Source: Pseudisothecium myosuroides
Lineage: Eukaryota > Streptophyta > Bryopsida > Hypnales > Lembophyllaceae
Assembly: GCA_951799445.1 (NCBI GenBank)
Contig: OX637288.1
Location: 48,871,288 to 48,935,287 of the forward strand
Direction: 5' to 3'
DNA: 64,000 bases
A program made the translations under genes and the position numbers. This document shows, piece by piece, positions 51,197 to 63,516 of this stretch; the first letter of the stretch is position 1, and each line of letters begins with the position of its first letter. The notes under the pieces were generated by a model, which was not told the DNA's origin, ran no database searches, and saw nothing but the letters and a program-made list of their open reading frames with translations.

Positions 51197-52940
51197 AGTT
51201 TGATATGCTTTACTCAAGATTTGTAGAAAAACTAGTGGGCTATGAAGATGGAAGTGTAGATACTTCCTCCAACCTGAGCTACAATGTAGTAATGAGTCAC
51301 GTATTTGGACTTGCACCAATTGTAGATTACAAAACCTAATGCTATCCATCCCATTTTTCACCTGAAATTGTCCTTGATTCCTTGTATGTACTCCATTATA
51401 CCTTCACAAAATAAATGTGACTAGTGCAACATGGCATGTAGCACGGCAAATCAAATGAATTACAGGAGTAAAACTTTTGAGTGATTGGAGTATGGCCAAT
51501 AAATGAATGACTTGGATGAATTATGAAAAGTCTCATGTCAAAAGAAATTACTTGGAATTCCTTTGTATGAAGAATTTTCCTATTATTCCAAGGAAACCTT
51601 AATTGTAAGCAATAGAATGATCCTTGGGATGAATAAGGAAATTTTGCAGGATGTCTTTACATTCAAAAACTTGATCACATGCCCATCCTTTCAAGATTAA
51701 AAAATGTCTTTTGTAATGAATGTGAAGAATTTCATTTAGTGACAATGTTTTCTCAGAAGTTAATAGATGACAAAATTTTGGTATAGTGTGGCCTTGGCAA
51801 AAACTTATGTGCCTTAGCGTGATTTTTAGTTGGATGAACCAACATCACGTTGTTGCACAACTTTCTATGTTCATCAATGTACAAATTTTGGAGGTCAATT
51901 TTGGAGCCAACCAAATGCCTAATCATGCAATTTTTGACCACTTCATTCATGTGGGTTACATATTTTACTTTAATAAAAAAAATTGGTGAATATCCAATCA
52001 CACCTCATGTGAAATTGACTACTTGGAATGCCTTCTCAAATATTGTATGTAATAGTCAGCCTTAGCATTCTCTAATCATTAATTAATTAAAGTTGGAAAA
52101 TGTGATCCACCAGGTGCATTGAAACAGAAATATTTATTTTTTCCATATATGTTTTTTTTTTCAAATAATCTCCAAAAATTAGAACTTTTTTGAACTTGAA
52201 GGCAGAGGCTTCCTTTGCTTTCTATGAATCAACGCCTTTCATAGTAGAAATCTTAATTGCAACTCTTGGCCATATATTGTAGGCCATTGTAACTACAAAT
52301 ATATTCTTGTTATAACGCTATTGGAGGAGAACACACCAGCCCTCCTAATCCAAGATATTAAGAATTACGACGTCTATTTAAAAAAATAAATTCAGGTTGG
52401 TCCTTATCACACTCATTGATTTAAAAATGTTATAATATTTTATTTTTGATGAACATTTTCACTAAGAGCATAGATAAGGGAAGCAACCCATTTCTTATCA
52501 ACCCCCATTTTATCAATGTAGTCTACTCTCTTTTTGTGCAGGAAGAGATGAATAGTGATTAATTATTGCACGGTTCCCAACGTAGTTGTGGCGCATTATG
52601 ATTGGCTATAAGACTCTCAATATTGCAACCAATCCTTGGTCAGAAATAGAAAGGTCTATGTGACCAGTATGGGTTGATCAAAACCTTCAACTAAAAAATT
52701 CACAAGAATTATATTTTGAAAAATAAAAATCTAAAAAATTATGGAAACTTGCTGAATTGTATTTCTACACCTGGGAAAATTTTCCCACCCACCTTGCAGA
52801 TACGCGAAATTGCTTAAGTGGTCAGAAATGGGTTGCCTCCCTTGTCAATCTCTACGAAAAGAGTTGTTAAAATTATTCATCACAAGTCAAAACTTAAACG
52901 GAGTAGCATTTTTAAGTCAATTAGTGTGGTTAAAACTCAA
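51197..52940. other. AT-rich spacer, no gene seen
   Basis: About 1.7 kb without recognisable genes or clear element ends. Confidence 0.4.
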
Positions 52941-52949
52941 TTTCATTAT

Positions 52950-54060
52950 TAGTGTAGTCAGCCGGGTCAGACCGGTTCGGTTGAGTCCACCCGTTTGTTC
53001 AAACGCGGAAGGACACGCCTCCGACGTCGGGCGCGCGGGCGGAATGTTTTGCGCTAACTTAATCCTCTGTTCCCATCCCGAGCGAGAGAGTGCGAGAAGC
53101 GCTGCATTGCATTGCGAGTGCGGAAGGATCATAGTTTGCACAGGATCCAAGCCTTCTGCACCTCGTTTCTCTCTCAAGATGGTATTCATCTGCCCCTCTC
53201 TCTCTGTTAATTTTCTTCACGCATTTCTGTCTCTTTAGGGTCCGATTGGAAGAAGATTTGTGGGATTGGGGATTTCAGGGTTTCAGGGGTCGGAGGGGTT
53301 CGTGGGATGGATTTCAAACTGTCACCTGTTCGTCTGCGAGACAAATGCACCTCTTTTTAAAATGAAAAACTGTGGTTTTGCTTGGAGAACCAGGAGCTGC
53401 TTGGGGTCTGTAATTTTGAGGGGGCTCGGAATACTGCTCTGCTCTTGATCTTTTCGAGACAGATCATTCTTTGGTATAGAGATTTGTCCGAGGGCGAAGC
53501 GCCTAAACCCCTAAACTTCTGTGAACCCCAAAATCTTTAAACCCCCGTCTGCGTCCTCCGGATCCACTCGCAATGCATTCGTCACGCAGTGGCATCGATG
53601 CCTTTCTCAGGGGAATTCTAGCTTCTCAGCGCGGTTTAAGGTTTACAGAATGATTGTATTTCCCCCTTTTGCGAGGCATGAAGCTCCATGTGGGCGGTAC
53701 CCTAATTCTCTGTGCGATGAATTGGGATTTTTCGCGTTTCTTGGTGTCGTAAATTAGCGTGTATTGGATACTTTCCTGTGATTGGATCTGTAGAATTAGG
53801 ATTTTGAGTTTTAGTGATTAGGTCCCTGGAATTTTGTACAACTGAGCAGGTAAATTTGGTTTGGTAGTCATGGATTTAGGGTTACTTACACTTTCGTGTT
53901 ATTCCGTTTTGTGAAGGTTTAAGCGCGTGGCCTAAACCGTGTTAATGATGAAACCATGCACTGTGCGGGTGCTGTTGCGGAGGCGGATCAGAATCTAGTT
54001 TGAGGGTTTTTCATTGCGGATCGGAGAGTTTAAAAAACTCTTATTGAGTCTGTTTTTTCG
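52950..54060 (+). promoter_or_regulatory. GC-rich island and leader upstream of BCCIP
   Basis: 52960-53180 is GC- and CpG-rich, unlike the AT-rich sequence before it, and is followed by CT-rich runs (near 53165-53210). Likely promoter and transcription start of the BCCIP gene, possibly with a leader intron, since TCAAGATGGTATTC at 53174 resembles an exon end. No separate gene could be supported. Confidence 0.35.
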
Positions 54061-57000
54061 ATGGCGGCTCTGGGGAAACGGAAGGCTGTGAAATCGCCAA
54101 GTCCTTCGTCGTCGGAAGGCGAGGAGGAAGAGACCGTGAACGGGAACGAAGGCGCGAGTGGCTCTGAGGAACTAGACTCAGACCTCAGCACCGACTCAGA
54201 GAATGAGCTCAACACTAGTAGCGATTCCGACCATAGCTCTCAGCCTTCCCAGGTATTTATTCATCACTGCACTTCTGTACAAACTGACCACTGAGAAGTC
54301 TCGCTTCGAAACACAGAATACAGAGATTATGAAACGGGAGCAAGTGCTAGTCCGACTATTGAACGCCGGGGTCAATGTCAAGCAATCCTGTAATGGAGCA
54401 ACTCAGCGTCGTGATTCCATGCATTTTATTATAGTCTTGTACTGCCTATTGTACCGTAATAGAGTCCGTTTTAACGATTAATGTGTATCCCGCTGTGTTT
54501 TTGCAACGAATACCTCTTACTATCTTGCGACACTCAATTGGCAAGCGAAGCTTTTATAAGGTTGAGGATACTATTTGCGTGACTTGACGGATTTTAATCA
54601 AATTTATAAGAGTTCGATTATTGGGAGATCAGTATCGAACTCTGGACGAGAGATACCGGTAAATCTGTAGAGTCAAAATTGTTATCGCTTTCTCCGAATG
54701 TAACCTGCAACATCAATGAGCTCAATACTAGAAGCCATTCCGACCTAAGCTTTCAGGCTTTCCAGTCATCGCTGCACTACAGAATATAACAGACCACTGA
54801 GAAGTCTGGCTTAGAGTAGTGAGAGTATGAAATGGGAGCTAGTCTGGTGTTTCTGGCTATTGAGTGGCAGGGACAATGCCAAGCAATCCTGTAGCGGAGC
54901 AACTCAACGTTGTAATTCACTCAATCTGAATGCATTCTACTTTAGTCTTAAAATTGCCTCATTGACTGTCAGTTAAGTGTGACGATTTTTGAACTGAAGT
55001 GATTGTGTGGCTTAAAATTTGAACTGGCTCAGGACTTTGTGAACGTGGACTTTGAATATTTTGATCCGAAAATAGATGATTTTCATGGTATCAAGGCGCT
55101 GCTGCGCACGTACCTGGATGATGAAGTGTGGGACATCAGTGCGTTCACGGATTTAGTATTGGCACAGACTACGGTGGGCACTGTGGTGAAGGCTGGAGAG
55201 GATGACAGTCCTATTGGACTTCTTACTGCTCTCAACCTAGCCCGCTATCAGGTTGGAACCCTCGGGACTATCTCTTTAAGGAAATTCTTAATTATTTCTG
55301 ATTAGTGCATCCACAATATGTCCCTCTTATCACAGCCTTCTATGATCGCCTCTTGTAGAAATGTCTTGCACTTGTAACCTCTGAATGCCCAAGGCCTTCT
55401 TTGAGCTTCTTGGAATTTGTTCTAAATTGAACAAAAAGCCAACATTTTGATAAGTTTCATCAATTTTTTTTGAATTGTAACCCTTACAAATTCAAACTGG
55501 AAATCTTAGAGATCACATGGGAAAAGAAAACACAACATCACTTATGGGTTGAAAGATTATTATGTTTGATCATGAGGGTGTTCAAACTATGAAAGTGGTT
55601 TGAAATCTTTCAATACTCTTTTCACATGTCAAATCTAAATTGAGGTCACCAAAAAAATATGAGGTTAAAGAACATAATGTGTATAACCACAATCAATTTA
55701 CGGCTTCTCAAAATCTACTCTAAAACTTTTTTTAATGAATTTCTAATGTGATTTTTTCTCCAAGATCCAGTGAATTTGAGGCTCATTTCCAAGAGCCCTC
55801 AGTACTAGGAAATCAAGATTTGCAATGGACACCCTTGCACACAATATTGAATAGAAATATCATCAACATTCATTTTCAAAATTGGATTTTTGATGTTGAA
55901 ATTAGACTTCAAAATGAATTTCTCTAAAAAGAAAAAGGAACTAAAAATATAAACTTGATAAGGTTTTATTTAACTTCAAAGTTTTGTGGACACCGAAATA
56001 TGGTGTTTCGGACATTTAGGGGTTAAAGGGAACCGTTTAATATGTTCATGTTTGAAGATAAAAGATTTCTAGTGTTTCGAATCCCTATTTTTATGCACTG
56101 ATTGTTGAGGACTTGGTGGTTTATGGTTACTTCTAAACTTCCGAAGTCTTGATTATTAATGCAGAAAAGTAGTTGCATGACGGAGATTCACAAATATTTA
56201 CGCGTCAAGAGCGCTCACAAGGCGGAATCGGCTTTATTGGAGGACTTGTGGGGTAAGCAAGCCCATGAGACTGCTCTTTTGATAAGCGAGCGCCTAATCA
56301 ATGTGCCTCTCGAGCTGGCTCCTCCTTTGTATCAAGGTCTATTTGAGGAGGTGGCTTGGGCTACTGAAGATGAGGTAAGTCCAATTGGACTGTGTGGGAA
56401 TGTAAGTAGCCATGGGCTGAAATATATGCTGAACAGGAGTTTTTGTGGCTTGCACAGCGTTGGTAATTCGTGAGTGAAATTCTTTTTGGTTGCATTCTGT
56501 AGTTCGAGAGTTTTATTATTGTGATGAGGTTTTGACGAGTTTGGGTTAGTGCTGAGGGCAAATTTTTGGATCTGATGCTTACCTACAATGATGTTCATAG
56601 GCTACTCTGTGACATGTTTTTGTGCGGGTGCAGCCTACACAAGAGTTGCAAGACTCTTTTAAAATCAAGACCTACTTGTATTTAACGAAAGTTTTTGAAG
56701 AGGTATCGAAGGAGAACAAGGGTGAAAACAAGGAACAAACTAAAGTGAGCCACTCGTAACTACTGTTGATCAGTCAAGCTAACGAGTAGAATTGTAGCAC
56801 TGGAAAATTTGCTTTAATTCTGTCTAATATTTTAGAGTTCATTTGTGCAAAGGTTATTAGTTATCTCCTCAAATCATGGAATTTTGTGCTGCATTTTATT
56901 TAGTTTTCAAGGTCTTATATGAAGGTTAGTAATTACTGAGTCCCTTTGCTATGCCATCAAGGGTTTTTTGGATCAATTGTTTCTGTGCTTCTTGAGCCAA

Positions 57001-58120
57001 AAAGAAAGAGCTCGTAATCCACTTTTTACTAATTTCCATCATTATTTAACAGAAGAAAAAGGAAGATTCAGTAGCCACTGGAGAGCTTATTTACATAAAA
57101 CCTGAGGATGAGATTTTGCATCAGGTATTTTGTTTTTCATCACGTGTGATGTACTGAATTGCATAGTGGAATAGGCCGGTGTATCTAGACCAATTCCTGA
57201 TCCACAACTTTAGTCAACCCACACAAGTCACCAAATTAGATAGGAAGGACTTTTATATTGGTAGATTTCATGTGTTTTGCTTCGATTTTCATGTGTAATT
57301 GGATAGAGTATCTAGATTGATGATTTCCTTGAAATGCTTATGTCGTGGCCCCACTCATTTTCAAAAGCCCGTTATGGAAATCAATCATTTACTCATAGAA
57401 CTTCCTTTGTAACAATTTCGTGACGGGTGCAGCTAAGTTCTTGGTCCTTCTCCTTCCCAGTGACGGGGGAATCTACAGCAGCCCGACAGGTACAGTACCA
57501 CTGCCTTGTGTTGAAGTGTTTGGTATTGTCTACTTGCGGAAGTTGTGTTAGGCGGAATATTTATGTAGTGATCAAGCGGCCAATCGCAAGTTTCTACCTC
57601 AAATAGAATTTTTTTATTTTCGTAAGTCTCTTAACAATCCGTAGTGCAATCCTCAGTTTAATCCTTGGCATAATACTTACTAACTCGAAGATTCAAAAGC
57701 CTTATTTGTCAAACTCAGCATGCCTCTATTCCTACAGACATCTGTTGCAATTCTACTAATCATATGAAATTCATTCTTTGGAATGGTCGGCCACAACATG
57801 CTAATATTACGTTTTACCGCATCTCTCATTTTCTGAGTACCAATGCTTTCGAAGTTTTCAAACGATTGCTTTCGCTGTTCCCTTGGGGGTAGAGACATTT
57901 GGCTGTCTTAGATGTCTATGGACATTGGCATTATTGTTGTCGGCAGTACTCTGGCAAAGATGCTGTGGAAAATGTTATTTTTGTGTGTTGGTAGCTGACA
58001 GTGGGAACAACTGCAATTTTATTGCAGACAAAAGGTTTGCAGCAACTGCGGTTAGTCATGGCCATTGAAGCCAAGCATATTGAAAAGTATCAAACACAAC
58101 TGAAGAATCTTGTCGAATAG
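54061..58120 (+). CDS. BCCIP: BCCIP homologue, seven exons (317 aa)
   Basis: Exons 54061-54252, 55033-55251, 56165-56374, 56634-56744, 57053-57124, 57433-57489 and 58028-58120; all phase 0, GT-AG, 954 nt. Residues 1-64 are a Lys then Ser/Glu/Asp-rich acidic head typical of this family. The body starts at VDFEYFDPKIDDFHGIKALL and continues WDISAFTDLVLAQTTVGTVV, LLTALNLARYQ and WGKQAHETALLISERLINVP; the family end AIEAKHIEKYQ closes it. BCCIP (BRCA2- and p21-interacting protein in animals, Bcp1 in yeast) acts in the nucleus in homologous recombination and as chaperone or export factor for a 60S ribosomal protein. The acidic head with a small alpha/beta body fits. Length is close to known plant members. 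Intron 2 carries transposon B3; intron 1 carries a decayed copy of the end of exon 1. Confidence 0.93.
54711..54985 (+). pseudogene. Decayed duplicate of BCCIP exon 1 end and intron start
   Basis: 54197-54470 (last part of exon 1 plus intron) is repeated at 54711-54985: AATGAGCTCAATACTAGAAG, CATTCCGACC, GACCACTGAGAAGTCT, CAAGCAATCCTGTA, GGAGCAACTCA. The donor GT after CCTTCCCAG is gone in the copy (TTTCCAGTCATC), so it should stay intronic. Confidence 0.7.
55378..56022 (+). mobile_element. Family B MITE, copy B3, in BCCIP intron 2 (645 bp)
   Basis: Left end CCTCTGAATGCCCAAGGC after GTAA (55374-55377); right end TTTCGGACATTTAGGGG before TTAA (56023-56026). Full-length copy in the same orientation as B1. 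It makes up most of the 913-bp intron and leaves the splice sites untouched. Confidence 0.75.
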
Positions 58121-59543
58121 CAGCAGGGTCTCATTGCTAGGTTTAAGTCACCAACGAGTGGGTGAGTGGCTTCTGGCCTCTTCCTGTGTGAGACTGTTGA
58201 TCCTAGTCCGTCATATCATTCCTCAAAAGGTAGAGCTTAAAAGGGAGTATTCATGTAGCCCCCCAAAATTTTGTTTGCTATTTTTCATCCAGAATATGAA
58301 TTTTGAAAGATGTTGGATGATATGATCTTGATCACCTGGAAAATGATCATTCGTATCAAAGGACCTATTTATTAGTGTTTCCTCAACTAGTCCCTTTTGT
58401 ACAGTGCAATGCATCCAAGACTAAAAAGTGTTTGAATCCAAGAAGACTTGCTTGGTCGGACAAGCAAGTGTTCTTTGATTGAGATCCGAAGTAGCCGTCG
58501 ATGTGTAGGGAGGTTCATTTTTACGTTCGTCAGAAGAAACGACTCCCTACCCTTGCTTCTACACTGTTTCTTCTGTTTTCTTTGCTTCCGTACCTGCAGT
58601 TTTCTCAGTTTGTAATATTTCCTAGTAATGTATAATGAAAGAATATTATATATTGGTCACTGAGCCTATGCATGGAATTTGGTAAATTGCAATTATTTGT
58701 CGAGGAATTTCACACTGACTGGGAGGATTCTTGGGATTTTGTCAGTACCTTTGAACAATGTTACAGTATGTTTCTTAGACCACGAGCTTTGCTACTGAAT
58801 GATTAGGGATTGTCCCTTCTCACCTTCTGCAACCAGCCCACCTACAGCTCATTTGCCTTGTTAGTAGGGGTGCAAAATTTAGCGTCACTCCAAAGTTTAC
58901 TCTTGTAGGAATTGGTACAATGCAGTATTATTTCAGCCTACATCAATTCAGTTCTTTTACAAATAGTGTGATGTTGGCATATTTATGTCACATGAACTAC
59001 TTGGACAAATCGGTATCCTCTTTAGGCTCGTTGTTTGCCCTGCCCCACACTACTTTCTTGTACTATACACATCATGGTATTAATTTATATGGCCAGACAG
59101 TTCTGCATGAGTACTATTTCTTTGTGATCTCTGTGGGGATTGCAGCCTTGCAGGCTGTCTGCAGGAGTACTTTTTTGCGTGATCAGGAGCTTCTGTAAAT
59201 CCAATGCCAGTCTCGAGATGTCAGACTCGTGATTGGGAACTAATGAAATCTCATTTCAATGACACATCCCCTCCGGAATGTGACTATGATGAATGCAGTA
59301 CCATTGCTGTCAAGTTGGAATATTCACAAGAGCCTTAAACATACCTAGATGTAAGCTTCTAGTTTGCTATCAAGCCCATTCTTGGCAAATTAGAAGCTAG
59401 ATTTATCGAATATTTTAGTGTTTAAGAGTGATCAAGATCAAGATATACATTGTTAATATTGGTATATATCCCACTTCAATTATCATTATAGTAATGTCAT
59501 GAGTATTTATTTGGTACTACACTACAGTAGTTTACGATCTTGC
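58121..59543. other. BCCIP 3' region and spacer
   Basis: 3' untranslated sequence followed by spacer of mixed composition. No further gene supported. Confidence 0.4.
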
Positions 59544-59547
59544 ATAT

Positions 59548-60469
59548 CCCCTAAAGGACCGTTTGTCCCCACAGGGGACAATTTGGGTCCAGGTAGGTTC
59601 CTATTGTCTCAATGTGTAGTGAATTTTTTTGGAATTTTTTGAGGTTCTATAGAATTGTGAGAGCTTTGTGGATATATAATTTTTATTTAAATTGGTGCCT
59701 GGGAGCAGAAGTTATGGCACAATAAGCCAAAAACGGAGATCAGTAGGTAGCCAAAAAAAATCACAAAAAGTCAAAAAAAATTAAAATTTTTTTTTTTCCT
59801 AAAATATTATATTTTTGTCTACACGTAAAGCTTTGATTAATTGAATTTGGACTTGTGATGAAAAAGTTATGGACAATCTTAGTTTTTCAAGCAATCTAAG
59901 CATTTTTTTGAAAAAATAACCTACAAGATTCATTTTAGAATGCAATTTTTACAATTTTCCAAAAAAATTTGTTGGACATGGTTAAATTTGCTTGCTAGAA
60001 CAATCTCACTGTTGGGATTATTGTGTTTCAATTCCATCTTAAAGTTATTAATGGTTTTGTTTTTCCTTCATTCTTGAATCTACTTTTGCTTAACAATTTT
60101 TTAATGAGTGAAAATTAAGTTTTTTTTTCCTAAATTTTTTTTCCTATATTCTCAACTCAAATATGCAACGTAAAAAGTTAAAAAATCAAAATTAGTAGTA
60201 CAAAATTTTTAAGTTAAAAAGATTCAAAGCCAAAAAATCTAGTCATAGGAGTAAAAAACTTTTCTTCTTCACTTTGGATGCAAGTATTTTGCAATCCACA
60301 CGGTCAAAGTTTCTGAAATTTCTTCTATACGTACTTATACTAGTCTATTATAAGATCCTACGGTTAGATATGCAAAAAAAACAAATTTTAAAGTCTTTTG
60401 CTCTTTGCAATAGAAATGGCAGTTTCAAGTGTTGTTTGATGGGAAAAAAAACCCTCGGTCCTTTAGGGG
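59548..60469 (-). mobile_element. MITE family A, copy A3, flanked by ATAT (922 bp)
   Basis: Ends CCCCTAAAGGACCG and CGGTCCTTTAGGGG, perfect 14-bp inverted repeats, and the inner palindrome GTCCCCACAGGGGACA at the left. Flanked by ATAT (59544-59547 and 60470-60473) rather than TTAA. The interior is the family A sequence in A1/A4 orientation. It supplies the empty site for the MITE in A2. Confidence 0.8.
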
Positions 60470-60560
60470 ATATGATAATAACATTTCCTCGATTTTCAAC
60501 TGTGACTTTGTTCTTATTAGTCTTCTTTGAATCTCCTTTCTTATGTTGTATCTTTCATTT

Positions 60561-61033
60561 CACAATGCACAATGCACTGAAAAGAGGCTGTCACTTATTC
60601 CCTTGAATTCCGGTCAATAAGGGTCGTTGATTGTTTAAAGAAAAATTGGACCCCCTCTGAATGCCGTTGATTTTAAAAAATAAATCGGGATACAATACGG
60701 ATACGATATGGATTTGGATACATCATGGTATAGATGAAGATACGATATGGATATTGTATAGCTACATATATAGAATATATAGATACGGATATTGTACAGC
60801 TACGGCTACGGATATGGGATATATTCCATATTTAATGCCAACTCCACCCCACCTCAAAATTACAAAAGGATGGGACAGGGGGGTGTTGAAAAATAATTTT
60901 TAATTAATTTTATTCTGTAATTTTTTTGAGCTCAAGGGAGGTGGATGGGTTTGAAAAAATAAATAAATTTGATTTTTTTTTAGTGCATTGTGACACTTTT
61001 GTCACAATGCACTGAAAAGAGGCAGTTACTGCC
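60561..61033 (-). mobile_element. Repeat family F, copy 2 (inverted)
   Basis: Ends with AGTGCATTGTGAC, a 6-base loop and GTCACAATGCACT (60982-61013), then GAAAAGAGGCAGTTACTGCC. CACAATGCACTGAAAAGAGGC recurs at the left end in direct orientation (60563 on). A GATACGGATATGG-type array lies at 60687-60830. Inverted relative to copy 1. Confidence 0.6.
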
Positions 61034-61753
61034 TGACTACCATAGTACACCTTAGTGTCTAGAGGTTTGTCCCAAGCACCTCATGGAGATAAGGTGCCTG
61101 AAATTCTTGTGGTTTACAGTTGGTAGTTATGATCTCCGGACTTCCGCTGAGGAATTATATTATGCACTCAAAGCTTTGGCCCTGGTGTCAGTGTTTTTAG
61201 CTTAGAACTATGTTGGCATCATGGCGTTTTGAGTTAGAAGAGCTGGAAAATCTCAAATTTTGTAAGATGCAATTTGGTATATAGTTGTCCTCAACTACCG
61301 ACATTCCTCCAAAATACAATGAATCTTTACAATTATGAAAACGCTATGATCCAAGCTTTCTCTACATTTGGTGGCTTCTCCTACCTCACCGCTTTCTTCT
61401 TTCTAAAGCTCAACTCCCCACGATGAATTCTACCCCCAAAAAGCGAGATCAAAGTTCAAGCTAGAAGTCATCAAAATAATTTTATATTTTTGTAATCATA
61501 TAATTCCTTCAAAAATAATGCTTTTTCAATCAAATAATTTATGTTCTCTTTCCTAATCACTCAACTACTAAAGTCCAAAATTTTAACAAGAAGGACATAT
61601 TTTTGGTGGAGATATTTAGGGTTATTTGAGGAATGTTGCTTTCTGAGGACATCTATATGGTGGATACTGATCCCTCCATCTACCTTTTCATTATGTAGGG
61701 GAATTTGAAAATAGTTTGCATTGATCGTGTACCACTTAGTTCATTTTGTAGAT
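61034..61753. other. Spacer, no gene seen
   Basis: Between repeat F copy 2 and A4. Nothing recognised. Confidence 0.35.
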
Positions 61754-61757
61754 TAAC

Positions 61758-62682
61758 CCCTAAAGTCCCGTTGTCCCCTCGGGGGACAAAATGGATTTCG
61801 GACAGGCTCCTACGGTCTCAATATTTGTCGTAATTTTCTGAATTTTTTGTGAAGATAGAGAATCACACTAGCTTTCCAAAAATGTAATTTTTATTTCAAT
61901 CAGTGCCCGGTAGCAAAAGTTATGGCACAAAACCCCCAAATTTTAGTTCGGCGGGCAAAAAATAAACCTCACAAAAACTTTAAACTAAAAATTTTAAAAA
62001 TTTGTTTCATATAGATTTTATTTTTATCTACATGGGAAGCTTTGACACATTCCATTTGGGCTTGTTATGCAAAAGTTATGGACAATCTTATTTTTCGGGC
62101 AATTAGAGCATCTTCTTGAAAAAATAACTTATAGGATTCATTTCTGAACTCAATTTTGACAATTTTTCAAAAGAAAAAGTTGCACAAGGTTAAGATTTCT
62201 TGCTAGAACAATCTCACCGTTGAGATTAGTATATTTCAACTCTCCATCCTAGAGCTATTAATGATTTAACTTTTCCATCAATCTTGAACCTACTTCTACT
62301 GAACAATTTTTTTGATGTGTGAAAACTAAGTGTTTCTTTTTTGAATTTTTTTTCCTAGATTCTCAACTCAATTCTTCATCATATAAAATTAGAAATTCAA
62401 AATCATTAGAGCAAAACATTTAAGTTAAGAAGGTTCAAAGCCAAAAAATGTAGTTGAGCAAGGTGCAAAGAAACTTGATTCCTTCACTTTAAATGCAAAT
62501 ATCTTGCAATCTACAAGGTCAAAGTTTCTGAAATTTCTTCCACACATTCTTACACTAGTCTAGTACAAGATCCTATGGTTAAATATGCAATAAAAACATT
62601 ATATTTTTTTTGTTGCTCTTTGCTATAGAAATGACAGTTTTGAGTGATTTTTGATGGAAAAATGGCCTTGGGATTTTAGGGG
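61758..62682 (+). mobile_element. TTAA-flanked MITE family A, copy A4 (925 bp)
   Basis: TTAA at 61754-61757 and 62683-62686. Ends CCCCTAAAGTCCC and TGGGATTTTAGGGG; inner palindrome GTCCCCTCGGGGGACA as in A1. Closest to A1 and A3 along the interior. Non-coding. Confidence 0.8.
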
Positions 62683-62686
62683 TTAA

Positions 62687-63299
62687 GAGAAATTATGGTT
62701 TCAGATGTAAGCAGAGGCTTTATCATCATAGACGCCTTTATTGGTTGAATCCATGCTTTGTTTATAAGTACCATTATGTTCTGTGACCTTCTGCTTGCTG
62801 TGTTGCTTTTGGGTTGGTTTTCTCCAATATTGTTACACATTGATAAGTGCCATCACATACTAGCGGGTAATCCTTGTTTTGCTCCAAAGCGTATTTGATT
62901 CAACATCATGATTTTCAATTCACATTCACTTGTAGTGTCTAAAATTGGGTTAACATACAGTTATAGCCACCGTTTTGGAGGCTTTCCTCCATTTTGTTTT
63001 TTTGCTGGGGGGAAGTCCTTACTCGTGCAGTAGGTCTTCTCTGGCAAGCAGTCAAGACCTTTGTAGGCAAGATCCCAGTTAAAACTCAAAAATACTGCAC
63101 AAATAAGTATTAGATATAAGTAAACTATTGAACTTATCAGGCTGTTTTGTGTTACCAAAAGAAGAGCCCTATGCAACTAATAACTGTAAATTTCACTATG
63201 GGTAGGCAGACCCATTTTGGAGTCCAGCCCAACCCTATAGTCTTGACCTATTTTTGCTCTCCTGCATGCAACATGCAATGTGGAATTGGGATTTTTCCC
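62687..63299. other. Spacer, no gene seen
   Basis: No recognised gene or element ends. Confidence 0.35.
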
Positions 63300-63303
63300 T
63301 TGA

Positions 63304-63512
63304 AGGATGACGGGGTGACCCTTGAAATCATCCATTTGCATTACCGTGTGAATCATTGGCTTAAAAAATTGCAAAAGCACTCATTGGAAGTCAAGCTACT
63401 GTAGAAGATCTCCCCTTTTCGATCACAACAAATTCTGAGAATGAATAGTTGAGCTTTTGTCCTATACAATCTGATCCATCGGCCACACAATGGCCTCCTC
63501 GTCGTTGAAGGG
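63304..63512 (-). mobile_element. TTAA-flanked element R3 (209 bp)
   Basis: On minus it begins after TTAA (63513-63516) with CCCTTCAACGACGAGG and runs through TAGGACAAAAGCTCAACTAT, TTCTACAGTAGCTTGACTTC and GGGTCACCCCGTCATCC to a degenerate TTGA (63300-63303). Inverted copy of R2. Confidence 0.55.
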
Positions 63513-63516
63513 TTAA

